Positions 47,301-58,073 of a DNA stretch of 64,000 nucleotides are shown piece by piece. How positions within the stretch are numbered: position 1 is the stretch's first letter; every line of letters begins with the position of its first letter. The stretch covers positions 4,526,001-4,590,000 of the forward strand of contig JBHGNT010000009.1 in the NCBI GenBank assembly GCA_043228905.1, in the 5' to 3' direction. This stretch comes from Azolla caroliniana (lineage: Eukaryota; Polypodiophyta). A program made the translations under genes and the position numbers. Under the pieces are notes generated by a model. It saw only the letters and a list, made by a program, of their open reading frames with translations, did no database searches and was not told the origin of the DNA.

Positions 47301-49443
47301 TCAATTTTTAGGAAAAAAGAGGATATTTTTTTCATCGCCAACTTCTTATCACATGAAGTGTGGCATGATCTTCCCTTTTTCATTCTTAATCTTTTCGTAG
47401 TTTTGTATTTATATTCTTACGAAGATTTTATTGAAGCAAAATACTACATATTCTCTTCAAATTGCCTTTATTCTATGGAATGAGAGAGTTTAAAAATTTG
47501 CATGGGTCGAGTGTGTTTGTTAGTGCATAATATGACTGAAATGGTTTTGTTACAATGAATTTGATCTGTGTTGGTAGCTATTCTTGGATCATTCATAGTC
47601 GTAGTGGCATTAATGAAAATATTATTGTGATACAAGAAGTAAATCTTACTTTGTATACTTCTATGGTGTCATTTGAGGTTTGTATTAAAATCGGAAGTCA
47701 TCATCAAATGTAATACCTAAGATTTCATGTGCAAAATTCTAGCAAAAACAAATCACCAATAGATATAGATTGATATACATATCTTGTTGGAATTCCACCA
47801 AAATCCAGCCTGATCAATGTCTTCTTAATACGACACCTTGTCAAGCATGTCTTCGATTAAAACCTTTAATTGAGCTCAGAATGTTACGATTTTTTTTTCG
47901 CAAAAATGAACAAGTGCAGATGAGACAGCATTGAAAAATGTTTAGTGAAAAGGTCAATTTGGGAAATCATGATGGACAGGAATTACAATTGAGTCACTAG
48001 AGAATCTGATGCTCAATGAGTGAACATTGCATCGTGTCCTCATCTTTGAATAATTCTTCTAGTTGATTTGTCAAGATAAGGTTTCCTGTTGTAAACATGA
48101 ACTTTCTTTCCTTAGTATGAAAAAAGTTTATTTTGTCTTGGAAAAAGAAGTATCTGAGTACCGCAGTCCATGTGACTATAAAGTAAATATGTCATGGTAA
48201 GTTATAAATACGTGATCTGATATTATTTGTATTTCATGCAGTTGTGAATGAAGATGGCAGTTGGAAAATCACAAAACCAGATACACTTTCTTTGAAAACA
48301 GGTGTGTACATGTTGTTTTCATTTCTGTTCACATGATTTATATAAATATAGAGCACAGAAGAAAAATATGTTTTGATTGTTCTGGCATTACCATACAAGA
48401 TTTTGTACGTGGATGTGGATACAAACACAACATATTGACTACCAAATTCTTTGGCAGTGTAATGTTACATTTCTAACTTATGAAATATAGAGAGGGTTGA
48501 AATAGATTGGAAAGTTCATGATTAAGAACAGAGATGGATTAAGAGAGGCTCAGAGTAGAAGAACAATGCCAAGAAATTTAACTCAGTAGTATGCGTTGAT
48601 GTATTTGATGTTTCACAAGGATTACATCATGCATGAGGATGTAACCTTTATGGCACCTAAATTGCTTTGCTGATGTTCTTTCCTTAGAATATATGCAGGG
48701 GGTATTACCATCTTACCAAGATTCCTTTCTTTGAGCGTAGTCATGTGAAACTAACTAGCAACATTCATGAGCTTTACATGCTGTTCTTCACACAATATCT
48801 TGGTACAAATTTGTATAAATCCTTGAAAATATGAGTAGTTCTTGTCGAGTTTGCGGCTAAGTGTGTTAATATTGGAATATTTCTAATGTGAATTGTATCC
48901 AAAGGAGAAATCACCTAGGTAGAAAGCAATCAGAAGTAACGAGCATAAACATGTTTTACTGATATTATTGTTCTAAAACACAAACTTGATGTGTAGGCAT
49001 TATATCAAACCAATAGAATGTCTAATGATTGGCACATTCTTTTTTTAAACTTATCTGTAGTTGCATGCATCAGGGGTTGAAACTTCAGCTGCAGCTCATG
49101 ACACTACAGGAGGAATGGCTACTAAAATTGCAGAAGCTGCCATTATTGCGAAGGCAGGAGTTGATGTTTACATTGTCGAGGTAAGACTGCAAAATAACAA
49201 TAGCAAGAATAAATTGTAAATGTGAGATATTTCGCATATGGCCCTGAAAACTAAATATCTCTCTCTGTCTCATTCTCCATTCTCTCTTAAGAATTACACT
49301 TCAAAGTGTCATATGGATTGATTTCTTTCTGAGCATCTGATATTTATATGCAGGTTGGCACTGAGCATGCATTAGAAGCTCTGCAGTGTAGGACAAACTT
49401 GAACGACAAGTGGGTTGGGACAATTGTCAGAGGTTCCAGTTGA
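41247..49443 (+). CDS. IPK: Isopentenyl phosphate kinase, twelve exons
   Basis: Exons: 41247-41292, 41411-41647, 42478-42575, 42689-42731, 42819-42880, 43862-43918, 44102-44137, 44244-44321, 44397-44463, 48242-48301, 49074-49180, 49354-49443. They join in frame to 326 residues with GT/AG introns. It is an amino-acid-kinase-fold enzyme that phosphorylates isopentenyl phosphate with ATP to IPP, returning it to the cytosolic isoprenoid pool. Visible motifs are the N-terminal CIVKMGGAAIT (11-21), the glycine-rich HGAGSFGHFQ (92-101) with the IPK-type catalytic His99, KAGFVATRISVTKLNHEVVR, VPVLHGDVVFDSSQGCTILS, the nucleotide-binding VFLTDVPGVFDRPPSEPDAV, and AAHDTTGGMATKI near the C-terminus. The ATG at 41247 is supported because its 46-base exon supplies CIVKMG just before the GGAAIT exon; a TTG-initiated frame at 41392 lies inside intron 1. 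Intron 1 is 118 bases and contains (GA)20. Intron 9 (44464-48241) contains an antisense protease gene. The gene converges on the LRR kinase 676 bases downstream. Confidence 0.93.
41305..41344. repeat. (GA)20 microsatellite inside IPK intron 1
   Basis: About 40 bases of uninterrupted GA within an intron of only 118 bases, starting about 12 bases after the 5' splice site. GA-rich sequence continues to about 41390. Confidence 0.95.
41665..41762. repeat. ACATAC/ACACA-rich simple repeat in IPK intron 2
   Basis: Degenerate TACATACATA and TACACAAACATA units just after the exon 2 donor. The open frame that reads through exon 2 into this repeat is not coding past 41647. Confidence 0.8.
44520..44640. 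repeat. Short direct repeats in IPK intron 9
   Basis: The motif GGGAAAGACWTATTTTACTGG occurs twice about 60 bases apart with a related GGGAAAGACTTATTTTAATG between them. Confidence 0.7.
45332..46789 (-). CDS. Aspartic protease, nepenthesin/CDR1-like (A1B), intronless, nested in IPK intron
   Basis: Single ORF of 485 residues on the strand opposite IPK, wholly within IPK intron 9. A hydrophobic N-terminal segment (about 8-22, IWLLGPFLLAVSSSSS) looks like a secretory signal. The propeptide follows, including FDMIHREAEKSPL, the HRD-like propeptide motif of CDR1-type proteases. The pepsin fold has two catalytic Asp motifs: FLVDTGSELIW (Asp115; DTGSE where DTGSD is usual) and IFDTGTPLTHL (Asp355). 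A Cys-rich nepenthesin insert (about 125-195) and the final NIIGNYQQRNYWVEVDHAYR block are typical of the plant family. Both catalytic aspartates are intact, so activity is expected, probably in the apoplast or secretory path. A TATA-like sequence on the sense strand at 46845-46838, about 50 bases from the ATG, suggests its own promoter. Lack of introns is normal in this subfamily, so retrocopy origin cannot be concluded. Confidence 0.93.
   Translation of the reverse strand: MTRLHYDWALIWLLGPFLLAVSSSSSMITFDMIHREAEKSPLKTTHHLNLPKEIDTAPLKDFLISGIAMSHRLSTVSRLYSNGNSRLPVISADMAEFYITIPVGSPPQNLTFLVDTGSELIWHQCRPKPTVNCNGPDAANIDECYYTDKVLGVASPFNTSDSTSYTGIPCLSPALCYNSPGVSLTPTCNDTCSFEVGYGDGTVESGHLALETFHMGGSVEKQQQRLVFGCTKFIPSASFLADMGIMGLSPGPFSFISQVLANDISMPQRFAYCLPESFQSLNYTGSIHFGNYVIPPSSLISAMSYTPLQPPYGPSAYIYYYVTLEGITIGSVSLDTSLQPVNASDLITPQGTIFDTGTPLTHLQTPLYNHFLQEFISQTNHLNPSTADGTQVCYTMPLSETKLPSVPTVSFHFANNMTLELGPEDLLFAAYADSVNSTVCLAMRDADSSTLLNIIGNYQQRNYWVEVDHAYRRLGIAKANCARSI
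46838..46845 (-). promoter_or_regulatory. Candidate TATA box of the nested aspartic protease
   Basis: CCTATAAAATGG on the minus strand lies about 50 bases upstream of the protease ATG, a normal plant TATA-to-ATG distance for a short leader. Confidence 0.5.
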
Positions 49444-50118
49444 TGTAAACATGATGATCTTGTGTATGTGAATTCAGTCTTCTCATTGGAATCTGTTGAA
49501 TGGTTTATTGAAATATTGGTTCTTCTCTGAAATGGGGGGTTCTATTGCCATTATTGCAGCAACATCAATGCTTCTTTGCAGTATTATTGTGACAATCTTG
49601 CAATTGTAACATTTCTGTCTCTTCTCATTCCTCCAAACAATGATGGAACCTTACTGTTTCACGCTTTAGTGGAAATGGGCATCTTTAGAATGATGTAAAC
49701 TGGTTTTATGTTACTTGACATGATTGACATAATTCCATATCGAGAAAAAGAAAATCCAGCAGTCCACTGAAAGCAAGTCACCATCTCACAAGGTGCATCG
49801 TTATAGAAGAACAATAAACTCTTACGCATGGTTTTGACAACAGAAATTTACTTCATTTTATAGGTACGAGATTCCTACAAATTTGAGCAATTCTCTCATA
49901 ATTTCCTATTATTTTCATGTATGAAATTTAATTAGGCTGATCAGTAATGAAACATAACCCGAACATCTCATGTCATTGAGGTAGCCTATTGCTTGCATAA
50001 CACAGATTTAACATATGCAATGTGTGTGCAAGAGTTCCTATGAAAATGACCAAGGCATTATTGTTCAGGACAAACATATGTACATAATGAAGTGTTGGAA
50101 ACCAAGAATCAGCATGGT
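49444..50118. other. Convergent 3' intergenic region between IPK and LRR kinase
   Basis: About 675 bases that must hold the 3' ends of both converging transcripts. No ORF with homology is present. Confidence 0.6.
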
Positions 50119-53100
50119 TCATGTTCCGTTGTCACTTTGGAGGACCATGGATTCTAGGGCTATGGAGGCCTCCTTTATAGAAGGCCGAAGTTCTGAAACC
50201 TCAACTGTACAAGCCATAGCAAGCTCTACAAACTTGAGAAGTTGTAATTCTTTTCCCATTTCCACACTTTCCTTCACAACATCATGATAAGCCTCATGAA
50301 CTCTCTTTTCTTTTATTAGAGAACTCACCCATTCCACCACAGTGTAGGACTCACATTCACTCACTTGTCCTTTGTTTATGCATGAATTCATGTGAGTTAT
50401 AATGGGTTGTCTCCCAGTGATAAGTTCTAACATGACTACACCAAAGCTATATACATCACCCTTTGTTGTTGCCCTCCAAAATTGGCAATATTCTGGGGGA
50501 ACATACCCCAATGTGCCTGCCACGGCTGTGCTCACATGAGTAGTCCCAGGATCGAGCTCTCGTGCTAGTCCGAAATCTGCCAAATATCCATGGAATTCCT
50601 CATCCAATAATATATTGCTTGCTTTAATATCCCTATGTATAAGTGCTGGAAAACAATCATGATGTAAATAGGCTAATGCCTTGGCACAATTGCATGCTAT
50701 CCTTAGCCTCATAGGCCATTTTAACATCACTTGCCCTGCTTCCTTTACATGTAGCCAATGGTCTAAGCTCCCATTGCATAGATACTTGTATATGAGTAAC
50801 TTTTCGGATTTGAAAGTGCAATATCCGAGCAACGGCACAAGGTTCTCTTGTGAAATGGTGCCCAACGTTTCCATCTCATTGAAGAACTCTTTGTTTCCTT
50901 GGATCCCATGGTGTGAAAGCTTCTTTATAGCCACTATTGAACCATCAGGTAGCTCTGCTTTGTACACTATCCCAAATCCTCCACACCCAAGAACATTGTC
51001 TTCATGAAAGTTGTTTGTTAATGAGATAATGTCTTGGTAAGTCAGTTGGTTTAGCTCGGTTGGTGGGGATGCTTCCCTTTTGAACATATAAGATGTGGAT
51101 GCAGCCTCATTATCTTCATCAATGCAACACATCTTCTTGGTGTGAAAGGCCTCATAGGCATGCTTCATAGCACAGTACCGTCTCATTGTATAAAACCCCA
51201 CTCCGATGCATAGTAAAAACGCAAATATGATGATGGCTATAACCAAGTACCTAACATTAAACTCTGTACTTGTAGGTGCATTCACGCTAGCTGCATTGGT
51301 TGAGTCATTTGAAGGAGTATCAAGACAGTATGGTATGGTTAATTGAGATGCATTTATTCTCGATCCGGAAACCACATCAAAGCAAAGAAGAGGGTTATTA
51401 AGGTATGAATCCATGCTGAAAGTGAGGAACTGGCCATTGGATGGTATGGGCCCACTAAGATAAGGGTTGAAAGAAACATTGAACATAGAGAGTTGGCTCA
51501 AGTTTCCTATAGATTTAGGAAGAGGGCCACTAAAATTGTTGTATGATAGATCGAGCAATGCTAGGCATGTGTCATCACTGATAGCCGACGGAATCTCACC
51601 CTGAAGATTGTTATGGGAAACATTTAAATATCTCAATGGGAGTTCTCCTAACCCCCCAGGCAAACTCCCGTTGAACTTGTTGGAACCAAGTAGCAAAATT
51701 GTGGTACGGTTTTGCTGTAGAATCGATGGTATCGAGCCTGTGATCATATTGTCCGTAAGCTGTATGTACCCACCAGGATTCTCTTGGCATGAAGAGAGCA
51801 CGTAAGAGCCTACCAAGAGATCTATCCATAAGGATTTGCACCTTGTGCTATCCTGAATGTTGGCATATTGGAAGCTATAAGGTGGGTAATCTTCTGGAAT
51901 CCATCTCTTCATCATAAGACACTCTCCCAATGCCTCCGGTGGATTCATATTGTCTCGATTCAAATTCATTATTTGGCTCGGATCGCGGCCCATTGTCGCC
52001 AACCCAGGTGGTAGTGTCCCTGTTAAACGGTTGCTCCGGAGGTTCAACCATAGTAAGCTAGTGCAGTTTCCGAGTTCAGTAGGTATTTCTCCGGTTAAGG
52101 TGTTATTTGCAAGCATAAGCCATAGTAAGTCTTGAAGTTTTCCTATAGTTGGTGGAATTGAACCTGATAGGTGATTCGATGAGAGGTCGAGAAACTGGAG
52201 GTTTGTTAATTGACCCAATTCTGGGGGTATTCCTCCAGAAAAACTATTTGAGGCAAGCAAGAGGAATGCAAGAGAGGAAAGGTTACTAAAAGAGGATGAA
52301 ATTGATCCCGAGAGTGTATTGTTGCTAAAGTCAATAAACGTAAGGTTTGGGGCATCGAAAAGAGTGTCGGGGATTGTACCTTGAAAAGCATTGGAATGAA
52401 GCACTACGTATTTCAAAGAGGGCATTTCATTGAAAAAACTAGGCAGGTTACCATAGAGATTATTATCATTGAGATCAAGCAGCACTAGGTTCTTGCATTT
52501 TGATAACTCCCAAGGAATGACATTGGTAAGTTTGTTTGATCCTGCTAATAACCATTTGAGGTTAGTGAGGTTCCCAAGCTCGATCGGGATCGATCCTGTG
52601 AGCTCATTTTCGGAGAGGTTTAACACTTCTAATGCACTAAGATTGCTTATAGAAGATGATATGTTTCCTACGAATCGATTGTCTGACAAGTCGATATACG
52701 TGAGGGATGGCATTTCGGAGAATCCCAGAGGCAGTAACGAACCGTCGAATTGATTATGACTTAGATCCAATGTCTTTAAGCCGATACAGGTATTCCAAGG
52801 TTGGGATGGTAAGTCAAAAAAAGAGTTGAAGGATAGGTTCAGGATTTGAAGATGAGTGCAATCCATGGGGATGGCTTGGCTGACACTAGAGCTAATGTTG
52901 TTACTACCCAAATGAAGGAATTCAAGATTGGAGAGGAGAGAGAGGTTGCTCTGTGGGTATAACGAGGTGAGATTGTTAAACGAGAGGTCGAGCGAGGTGA
53001 GCGCAATCGAGCTCGAGATGTCTTGGGATATGGAACCTTGTAGAGAGTTATGTGACAAGTTGAGGTTGTAGAGGTATGTGAGGTTGGAGAAACCAAGGCT

Positions 53101-53535
53101 CATGGTAGATATGTCATTCGATATATTGAGAAATGAGAGGTCTATGGCGGTAACCCGAGGCGAGGTCGATGTCGTGGTCACATTTTGGCATGTGACTCTA
53201 CTCCATCCACAAGGGCCAATGGTGGTATTTGAACTATTACCGGAATTCGTACCTGTAGCAATCCAATCGCTAACGTTCGAGGATTTGAAAGATAGACTAG
53301 ATTGTTGAAGTAAAGACTTGATTTGGAGGAGGATTTGCTCATCTTCGAGAAGCGAAGAAGAAGAGGAAGCGGATGCATATTGGAGGGTTGACGAATGTGA
53401 GCAAAGATTATGGGAAAGGATAATGAAAAGGACAAAGGAGGAGGGATTTGGTAAGATTGGTGAGGGGATAAGCCGCCGGAGGGAAGGTAGTAGTAGCAAG
53501 TGAATGAAGAAGAAGAAGAAAACAATGGGTATCAT
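50119..53535 (-). CDS. NILR1: LRR receptor-like kinase, subfamily X, At1g74360/NILR1-like
   Basis: Intronless ORF of 1138 residues. A very hydrophobic N-terminal signal segment (IVFFFFFIHLLLL) is followed by an LRR cap (GPCGWSRVTCQN) and roughly twenty plant-type LRRs (LxxLxLSxNxLxGxIP). They are interrupted near residues 540-590 by an island (MMKRWIPEDYPPYSFQYANI, then CKSLWIDLLVGSYVL), the segment that most clearly points to At1g74360. A transmembrane helix lies at about 761-783 (VIAIIIFAFLLCIGVGFY). The kinase has LGCGGFGIVYKA (~848), VAIKK with Lys871, HRDIKASNILL with Asp969, DFGLARE with Asp987, and GTLGYVPPEY in the activation segment. All catalytic residues are present and HRD has the Arg, so it should be an active RD kinase at the plasma membrane. 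Arabidopsis NILR1 is a pattern-recognition receptor of nematode-triggered immunity; transfer of that role to this gene is inference. Subfamily X also contains BRI1, PSKR and EMS1, but the island differs from theirs. Confidence 0.93.
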   Translation of the reverse strand: MIPIVFFFFFIHLLLLPSLRRLIPSPILPNPSSFVLFIILSHNLCSHSSTLQYASASSSSSLLEDEQILLQIKSLLQQSSLSFKSSNVSDWIATGTNSGNSSNTTIGPCGWSRVTCQNVTTTSTSPRVTAIDLSFLNISNDISTMSLGFSNLTYLYNLNLSHNSLQGSISQDISSSIALTSLDLSFNNLTSLYPQSNLSLLSNLEFLHLGSNNISSSVSQAIPMDCTHLQILNLSFNSFFDLPSQPWNTCIGLKTLDLSHNQFDGSLLPLGFSEMPSLTYIDLSDNRFVGNISSSISNLSALEVLNLSENELTGSIPIELGNLTNLKWLLAGSNKLTNVIPWELSKCKNLVLLDLNDNNLYGNLPSFFNEMPSLKYVVLHSNAFQGTIPDTLFDAPNLTFIDFSNNTLSGSISSSFSNLSSLAFLLLASNSFSGGIPPELGQLTNLQFLDLSSNHLSGSIPPTIGKLQDLLWLMLANNTLTGEIPTELGNCTSLLWLNLRSNRLTGTLPPGLATMGRDPSQIMNLNRDNMNPPEALGECLMMKRWIPEDYPPYSFQYANIQDSTRCKSLWIDLLVGSYVLSSCQENPGGYIQLTDNMITGSIPSILQQNRTTILLLGSNKFNGSLPGGLGELPLRYLNVSHNNLQGEIPSAISDDTCLALLDLSYNNFSGPLPKSIGNLSQLSMFNVSFNPYLSGPIPSNGQFLTFSMDSYLNNPLLCFDVVSGSRINASQLTIPYCLDTPSNDSTNAASVNAPTSTEFNVRYLVIAIIIFAFLLCIGVGFYTMRRYCAMKHAYEAFHTKKMCCIDEDNEAASTSYMFKREASPPTELNQLTYQDIISLTNNFHEDNVLGCGGFGIVYKAELPDGSIVAIKKLSHHGIQGNKEFFNEMETLGTISQENLVPLLGYCTFKSEKLLIYKYLCNGSLDHWLHVKEAGQVMLKWPMRLRIACNCAKALAYLHHDCFPALIHRDIKASNILLDEEFHGYLADFGLARELDPGTTHVSTAVAGTLGYVPPEYCQFWRATTKGDVYSFGVVMLELITGRQPIITHMNSCINKGQVSECESYTVVEWVSSLIKEKRVHEAYHDVVKESVEMGKELQLLKFVELAMACTVEVSELRPSIKEASIALESMVLQSDNGT

Positions 53536-56401
53536 TGTAATACAAGAGGATTGGGTGGATGAATTAACTTACCATATCAATGGTGATGCTCATAGATTAG
53601 ATACATATTGTTGTTATTGTTAGTATTATTAGCATTGGAAGAAGAAGATGATGATGAAGAAGAAGCCATAGTCCAAATATGGCTTTCTCTGTTTATAATA
53701 ATAAATGTAATGATTCTTTGTACTTTTATTTTTGCATTATGGGTGAAGAGTCAGCCAGCACTAAATATTTTTTTTTTTGCCTTTGACTTTGTCAAATGCT
53801 TTGACTCGGGAGAGTATTGTTTTCTACTTTACCCACATTAATGGGATTCCCTTTTTTTCCCTTACTTCCCACTGTGCTTTTTTTCTTTACTTCTCTGATC
53901 ACAAGCCCGCATCGCAGATCAACCGGCCAAGCTTGAGATACGATTATGAATGATTTCTTGTCAAGTGTCTTGTCAAGCAACTTAACACGTCTATAGTTTC
54001 AACTGAGCCGCGGAGTTTTGGTAAAAATGCCTGATTCACGGGCTAGTTGCGATTCTTATTTTCAATGATTCGGTACACATCCCATTATTGTATATTCATT
54101 TGTCTCATGGGCTAACTTTGGTCATTGACGACGCTTTTATATCGTTCTCTTTGAGCTCATGGAGGTTATGTCATTATTGGGTTGGGTTGTATAAGCTTTT
54201 TGCCACAGTAATAATAACAAACCGTGTTTGTTACCCTCTATTATTCAACATATGGCAATATCGATTTTCGTGGTGTTTGTTGACCTCTATTGTTCAACAT
54301 AATCAATTTCCTTGGTAGTGTTTTTGGATGTGTAATGGATTATGATTAGGAGCCTATTATTTATTTTGTAATGGTACAACTACATATACATAAGGCATGT
54401 GATCATGTAAGTTGGTTGTTTCCTAACTTGTATCTCATTTGGGATTTCAGCATAAGGATGTCAAGATAATGTTTTTTGCTACTTAGTTTACCTTGTTAGG
54501 TGTCGAATTGTTGAATGTTACCCTCCCAAAATTTTACTTTTATATCAAGCATAATCTTGGATTACTTTAGAGTTTGAAACTCTCAAGTGTGGTGATTTAA
54601 TTCTTTGACTCTTAAGTGGTACAAACAATTTTTATGATTCCTATGATTTTTTGTTTTTCTGGCTAATTCTACCATGGAGAAAAAAATCATGTGATTGATT
54701 GGCTTGTACACCAAGGCATTTGTTATGATAGAAAAAGTCAAGACCATGTATGAGTTTGTTTTCTTGGAATCTTATATATTGCCAATGTCAAGGTGATATC
54801 ACATTGGTCTAGTCCCCACACATCTAGTGGAAAAATGAGGCATATCCATTGAGACAACTTGGGGAGGTTGAACGAAGGTGGTCACGATTGTTGAGATTTT
54901 GCGTTTCTTTTTCTCTCTCCAAAAACTTACGATAATTCGATGCATATGACCCTAGAATAGTACTCTTATCATGAATTAGTGCATATGATCCAAGAATAGT
55001 GTGCTTAGAATCATTATAGCTCAACACTTATTGCATTCCTACCAAAGAATTTGGAGGTTGGCCAAGTGGTATGTTTTCAATAATGCACAATCATTTAAAT
55101 GTTCAAAATCTGTCATGGTTCAACACTTAATGTTCCCTTAACAATGAGTTTTGAGAAGTGGCATTGGCTAGAATGCAAAATGTACAATAATTCTCTACCA
55201 ACTAGATGTGTCCTCATGACCCATATCTTGGGACTTAGGAGGGAAGAAAAGTCACAATCTTAATTCAATAATATGGTAAGTTTTCCTAAATTCCATGATT
55301 ATTGACGAATCATTAATCCTAATAAAATATAATAGTTTGGACTTCTCGTCACGAGATGGGATACATTTCAAAGATTCTTAGATAAGATAGAGAAACAAAT
55401 TGCTTGATTTGTAGTAAAACAATACTGCCCCAACATTGCATGGAAGTAAATCCACACTATAAGTGTACATTTGAAAACGAAAGGTTGATCAATAACGAAA
55501 TGGTAGGAATAGGATATATAGCTAGTCATGGCAAGTAGTGTCACATTGTGCTCTGCATTTAATGTCTTGTTTATTTTTATGGCTATTAAGACTCCTCTAT
55601 TGATAAATGAATAGGTTTGAACTTTGTAGGTGTGTTATAAAATCTATTCATGAGGAAATTATTTTATAAATTAGTTTGCCAACTGTCGTTTTTAGGGGAG
55701 TTTTTTAAATACTAATTGGCCGAGGTTTCTTTTTTGCAAGCATGAAATAATAGGAAATTATAACACAACATGACATACATATTTAAAATATAATGGTAGG
55801 ATGGTCACCATATATTATTCAATGCAAGAATTCCTACAAAGATTTTGTTTGTCTTCATTGATGTTTCTAACCAACAATTTTGAAAAAATTGATCAATCTT
55901 TTGGTGAACGAGGACATATCTTTTTGGCCTATTACAGTTATACACAAAGTCTTGTAAATAAAAACGCTGAAAATACAAGCTTTTGCGTCCTTTTTAAATC
56001 AACATTTGACCTTTGAATCAACAATGTTTTGTCTTGATTTCCATTTTGTCGCACCAACTTTGTTATCAATATGAAATGTTAGTTTTTATCATTTGGGATT
56101 CAGCTAAGCATGGGGCTAAAGGCTTATATAGCAATTCAGATTTTCATTTTATTGCTTCATCGATATATCGATCAATCCTTTTCATGTTGTATTTGTATTC
56201 CTTTTTTGCATGCATGTCATGTAGTTTAATTGGTATATACATTTTATGCTATGATACATTACATTTACCTCCTTATTTTGAACTATTACCTCGACTAGGG
56301 TTTTTGAAACCCTATAAATATATTGTTTACATATCAATCATCGTGCGAAGATAACAATATTATTTATTGTTAGTATTTAGATGGGCATATTCATTGGTAA
56401 T
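53536..56401. other. LRR kinase upstream region and gene-free stretch
   Basis: The first few hundred bases should carry the kinase promoter (minus strand) and include GAA/GAT-rich simple sequence at 53636-53670. I see no gene or clear transposon domain in the rest. Confidence 0.5.
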
Positions 56402-56895
56402 ATGATCCTATTATTTAATGATGATCTGGTTTAATCTTATTTCTACGTTGCGAGGTGAGTTTGAAAGTCTTCAAGGGCCATCTGATGCAAGTGAAGAAGC
56501 TAGAGCTCGATTCCTTCGGAAATGGAGCGGTTCGCCGATGCTGCAGATAATGGATGGTAAAGTGAAGTGGAATTATCAACCACCGCGGTGGCTGTCCCCT
56601 CCAAGTGTTCCTAACATCTAGATGGGTGCTGCCATGAGGAGCAAATGGAGGACATCTATGCTGAATTCTATTTTGTATGAGGCTCACGTGGAGAATATGT
56701 GTTCGAGTAATGCTATACACATAGAATGATGTGGTGTTTTGGAGTTGTTTTTTTATGTTGTTTCATCTTCACATTGTTCTCCTTTGACATGTAAGATGTC
56801 TTGTAAGATATGAGTTGTAAATGATTCCTTTGTACATTCTTAACTAATGGAAGTAGATGTTTTTTTTGAAAAAAAAAAAAAATGATCCTATTATT
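56402..56895 (+). mobile_element. Poly(A)-tailed retro-insertion with 14-bp target-site duplication
   Basis: ATGATCCTATTATT occurs at 56402-56415 and again at 56882-56895. The 466-base insert between them ends in GTTTTTTTTG followed by about 13 As. This is the signature of LINE-type target-primed reverse transcription with 5' truncation. From 56418 (+) an open frame of about 67 codons ends WNYQPPRWLSPPSVPNI and a stop, followed by a ~250-base 3' UTR-like sequence. I do not recognise the protein. The insert is either a 5'-truncated LINE or a processed pseudogene of a cellular mRNA. Confidence 0.8.
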
Positions 56896-58070
56896 ATCTT
56901 CTCATCAAATATTCCCCTTTGCATATGGTCTAAAACTCAAGCTACAATCTCTAGTTGTGAACCCTAAGAAATTTAGCTTGTGTTGGCAAACTCTCCTAAA
57001 ATGTTTAGTTCATGTTTGAAATACTGTTATTGTGCAATGCTTTGTTAAAGTATGATAAAATAACATAATTTGGACTTGCCAATGGCAAATCGAATAAACT
57101 TAGCCACTTGGCATTCTGCAAGAAGTGGGGTGGGGGTGTCCTAAATAGTATGCAATGAGTATACATATTTTGAAAGTTTAAAGCCAAGATAGATACAATC
57201 CCTTGAGTGAATTAGACGAGTTCACAAGATGGGGAACCTGAAATAACTTTATAGTAACCTATTAATGATGAAAAAATATAACTCTTCGTAGTATAAAATA
57301 CGGGCATATGTACATACAAACACGCGTACATACACATATTTAATATGGCTACAATCCTAATCCTCTTGTAACAACAACAATGTTATTATTGTTGACAACT
57401 GTCGCCTTCATGGTATTATATTCTCATTAGTGTAATTGCTTTCTTTGGTTATGTGGGGATACAACATTGGGACGATCATCCATCACTATACAACATTTGA
57501 TGATTGTCAAGTGATTAGAATTTATATCACTTGCTCAATTTGTCGAGATTTGAACATTCAAAAGTGATCAACGTGTATACACATTCAAAAGACATTCATC
57601 AATTCTAGTTAATGATATCATTATTTTGAGTCAATCATGACTATTCTTATATTATGGTCTAGGAATATATCTATGTACATTCACTTTCACAATCAAACCG
57701 ATTCTCTACAATCACTTGAATATGAAGAAGAGGCAGAAGTGTCAAGGAGAAATATAGCAAATCCAAGGAAGCAATTTCTTTGAGATTACAATGTCCTTTA
57801 ACATCGATATATTATAGCATACCCAATTTTTAGAATACTTGTTATCAATTTTTTCAATGTGTTGACAAAGACTTTTACTTACATACTTATATATTATGCC
57901 ATGCAAAGACCATTCTTCTCCTCGACGTGTCGTTAGCCTTTCTTCATGTGCTTCTATTATATTGAAACATAAAATATTCTAAACAAATAAAGTGAATTGT
58001 CTAATGATTACTACATATAGCGAAACATGACAATGGCCAAAATATTTTGCAATTGTAAAATTATGCAATC
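56896..58070. other. Gene-free stretch
   Basis: No ORF with homology on either strand, and no repeat structure beyond AT-rich sequence and a short ACATAC run near 57305-57345. Confidence 0.5.
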
Positions 58071-58073
58071 GTA

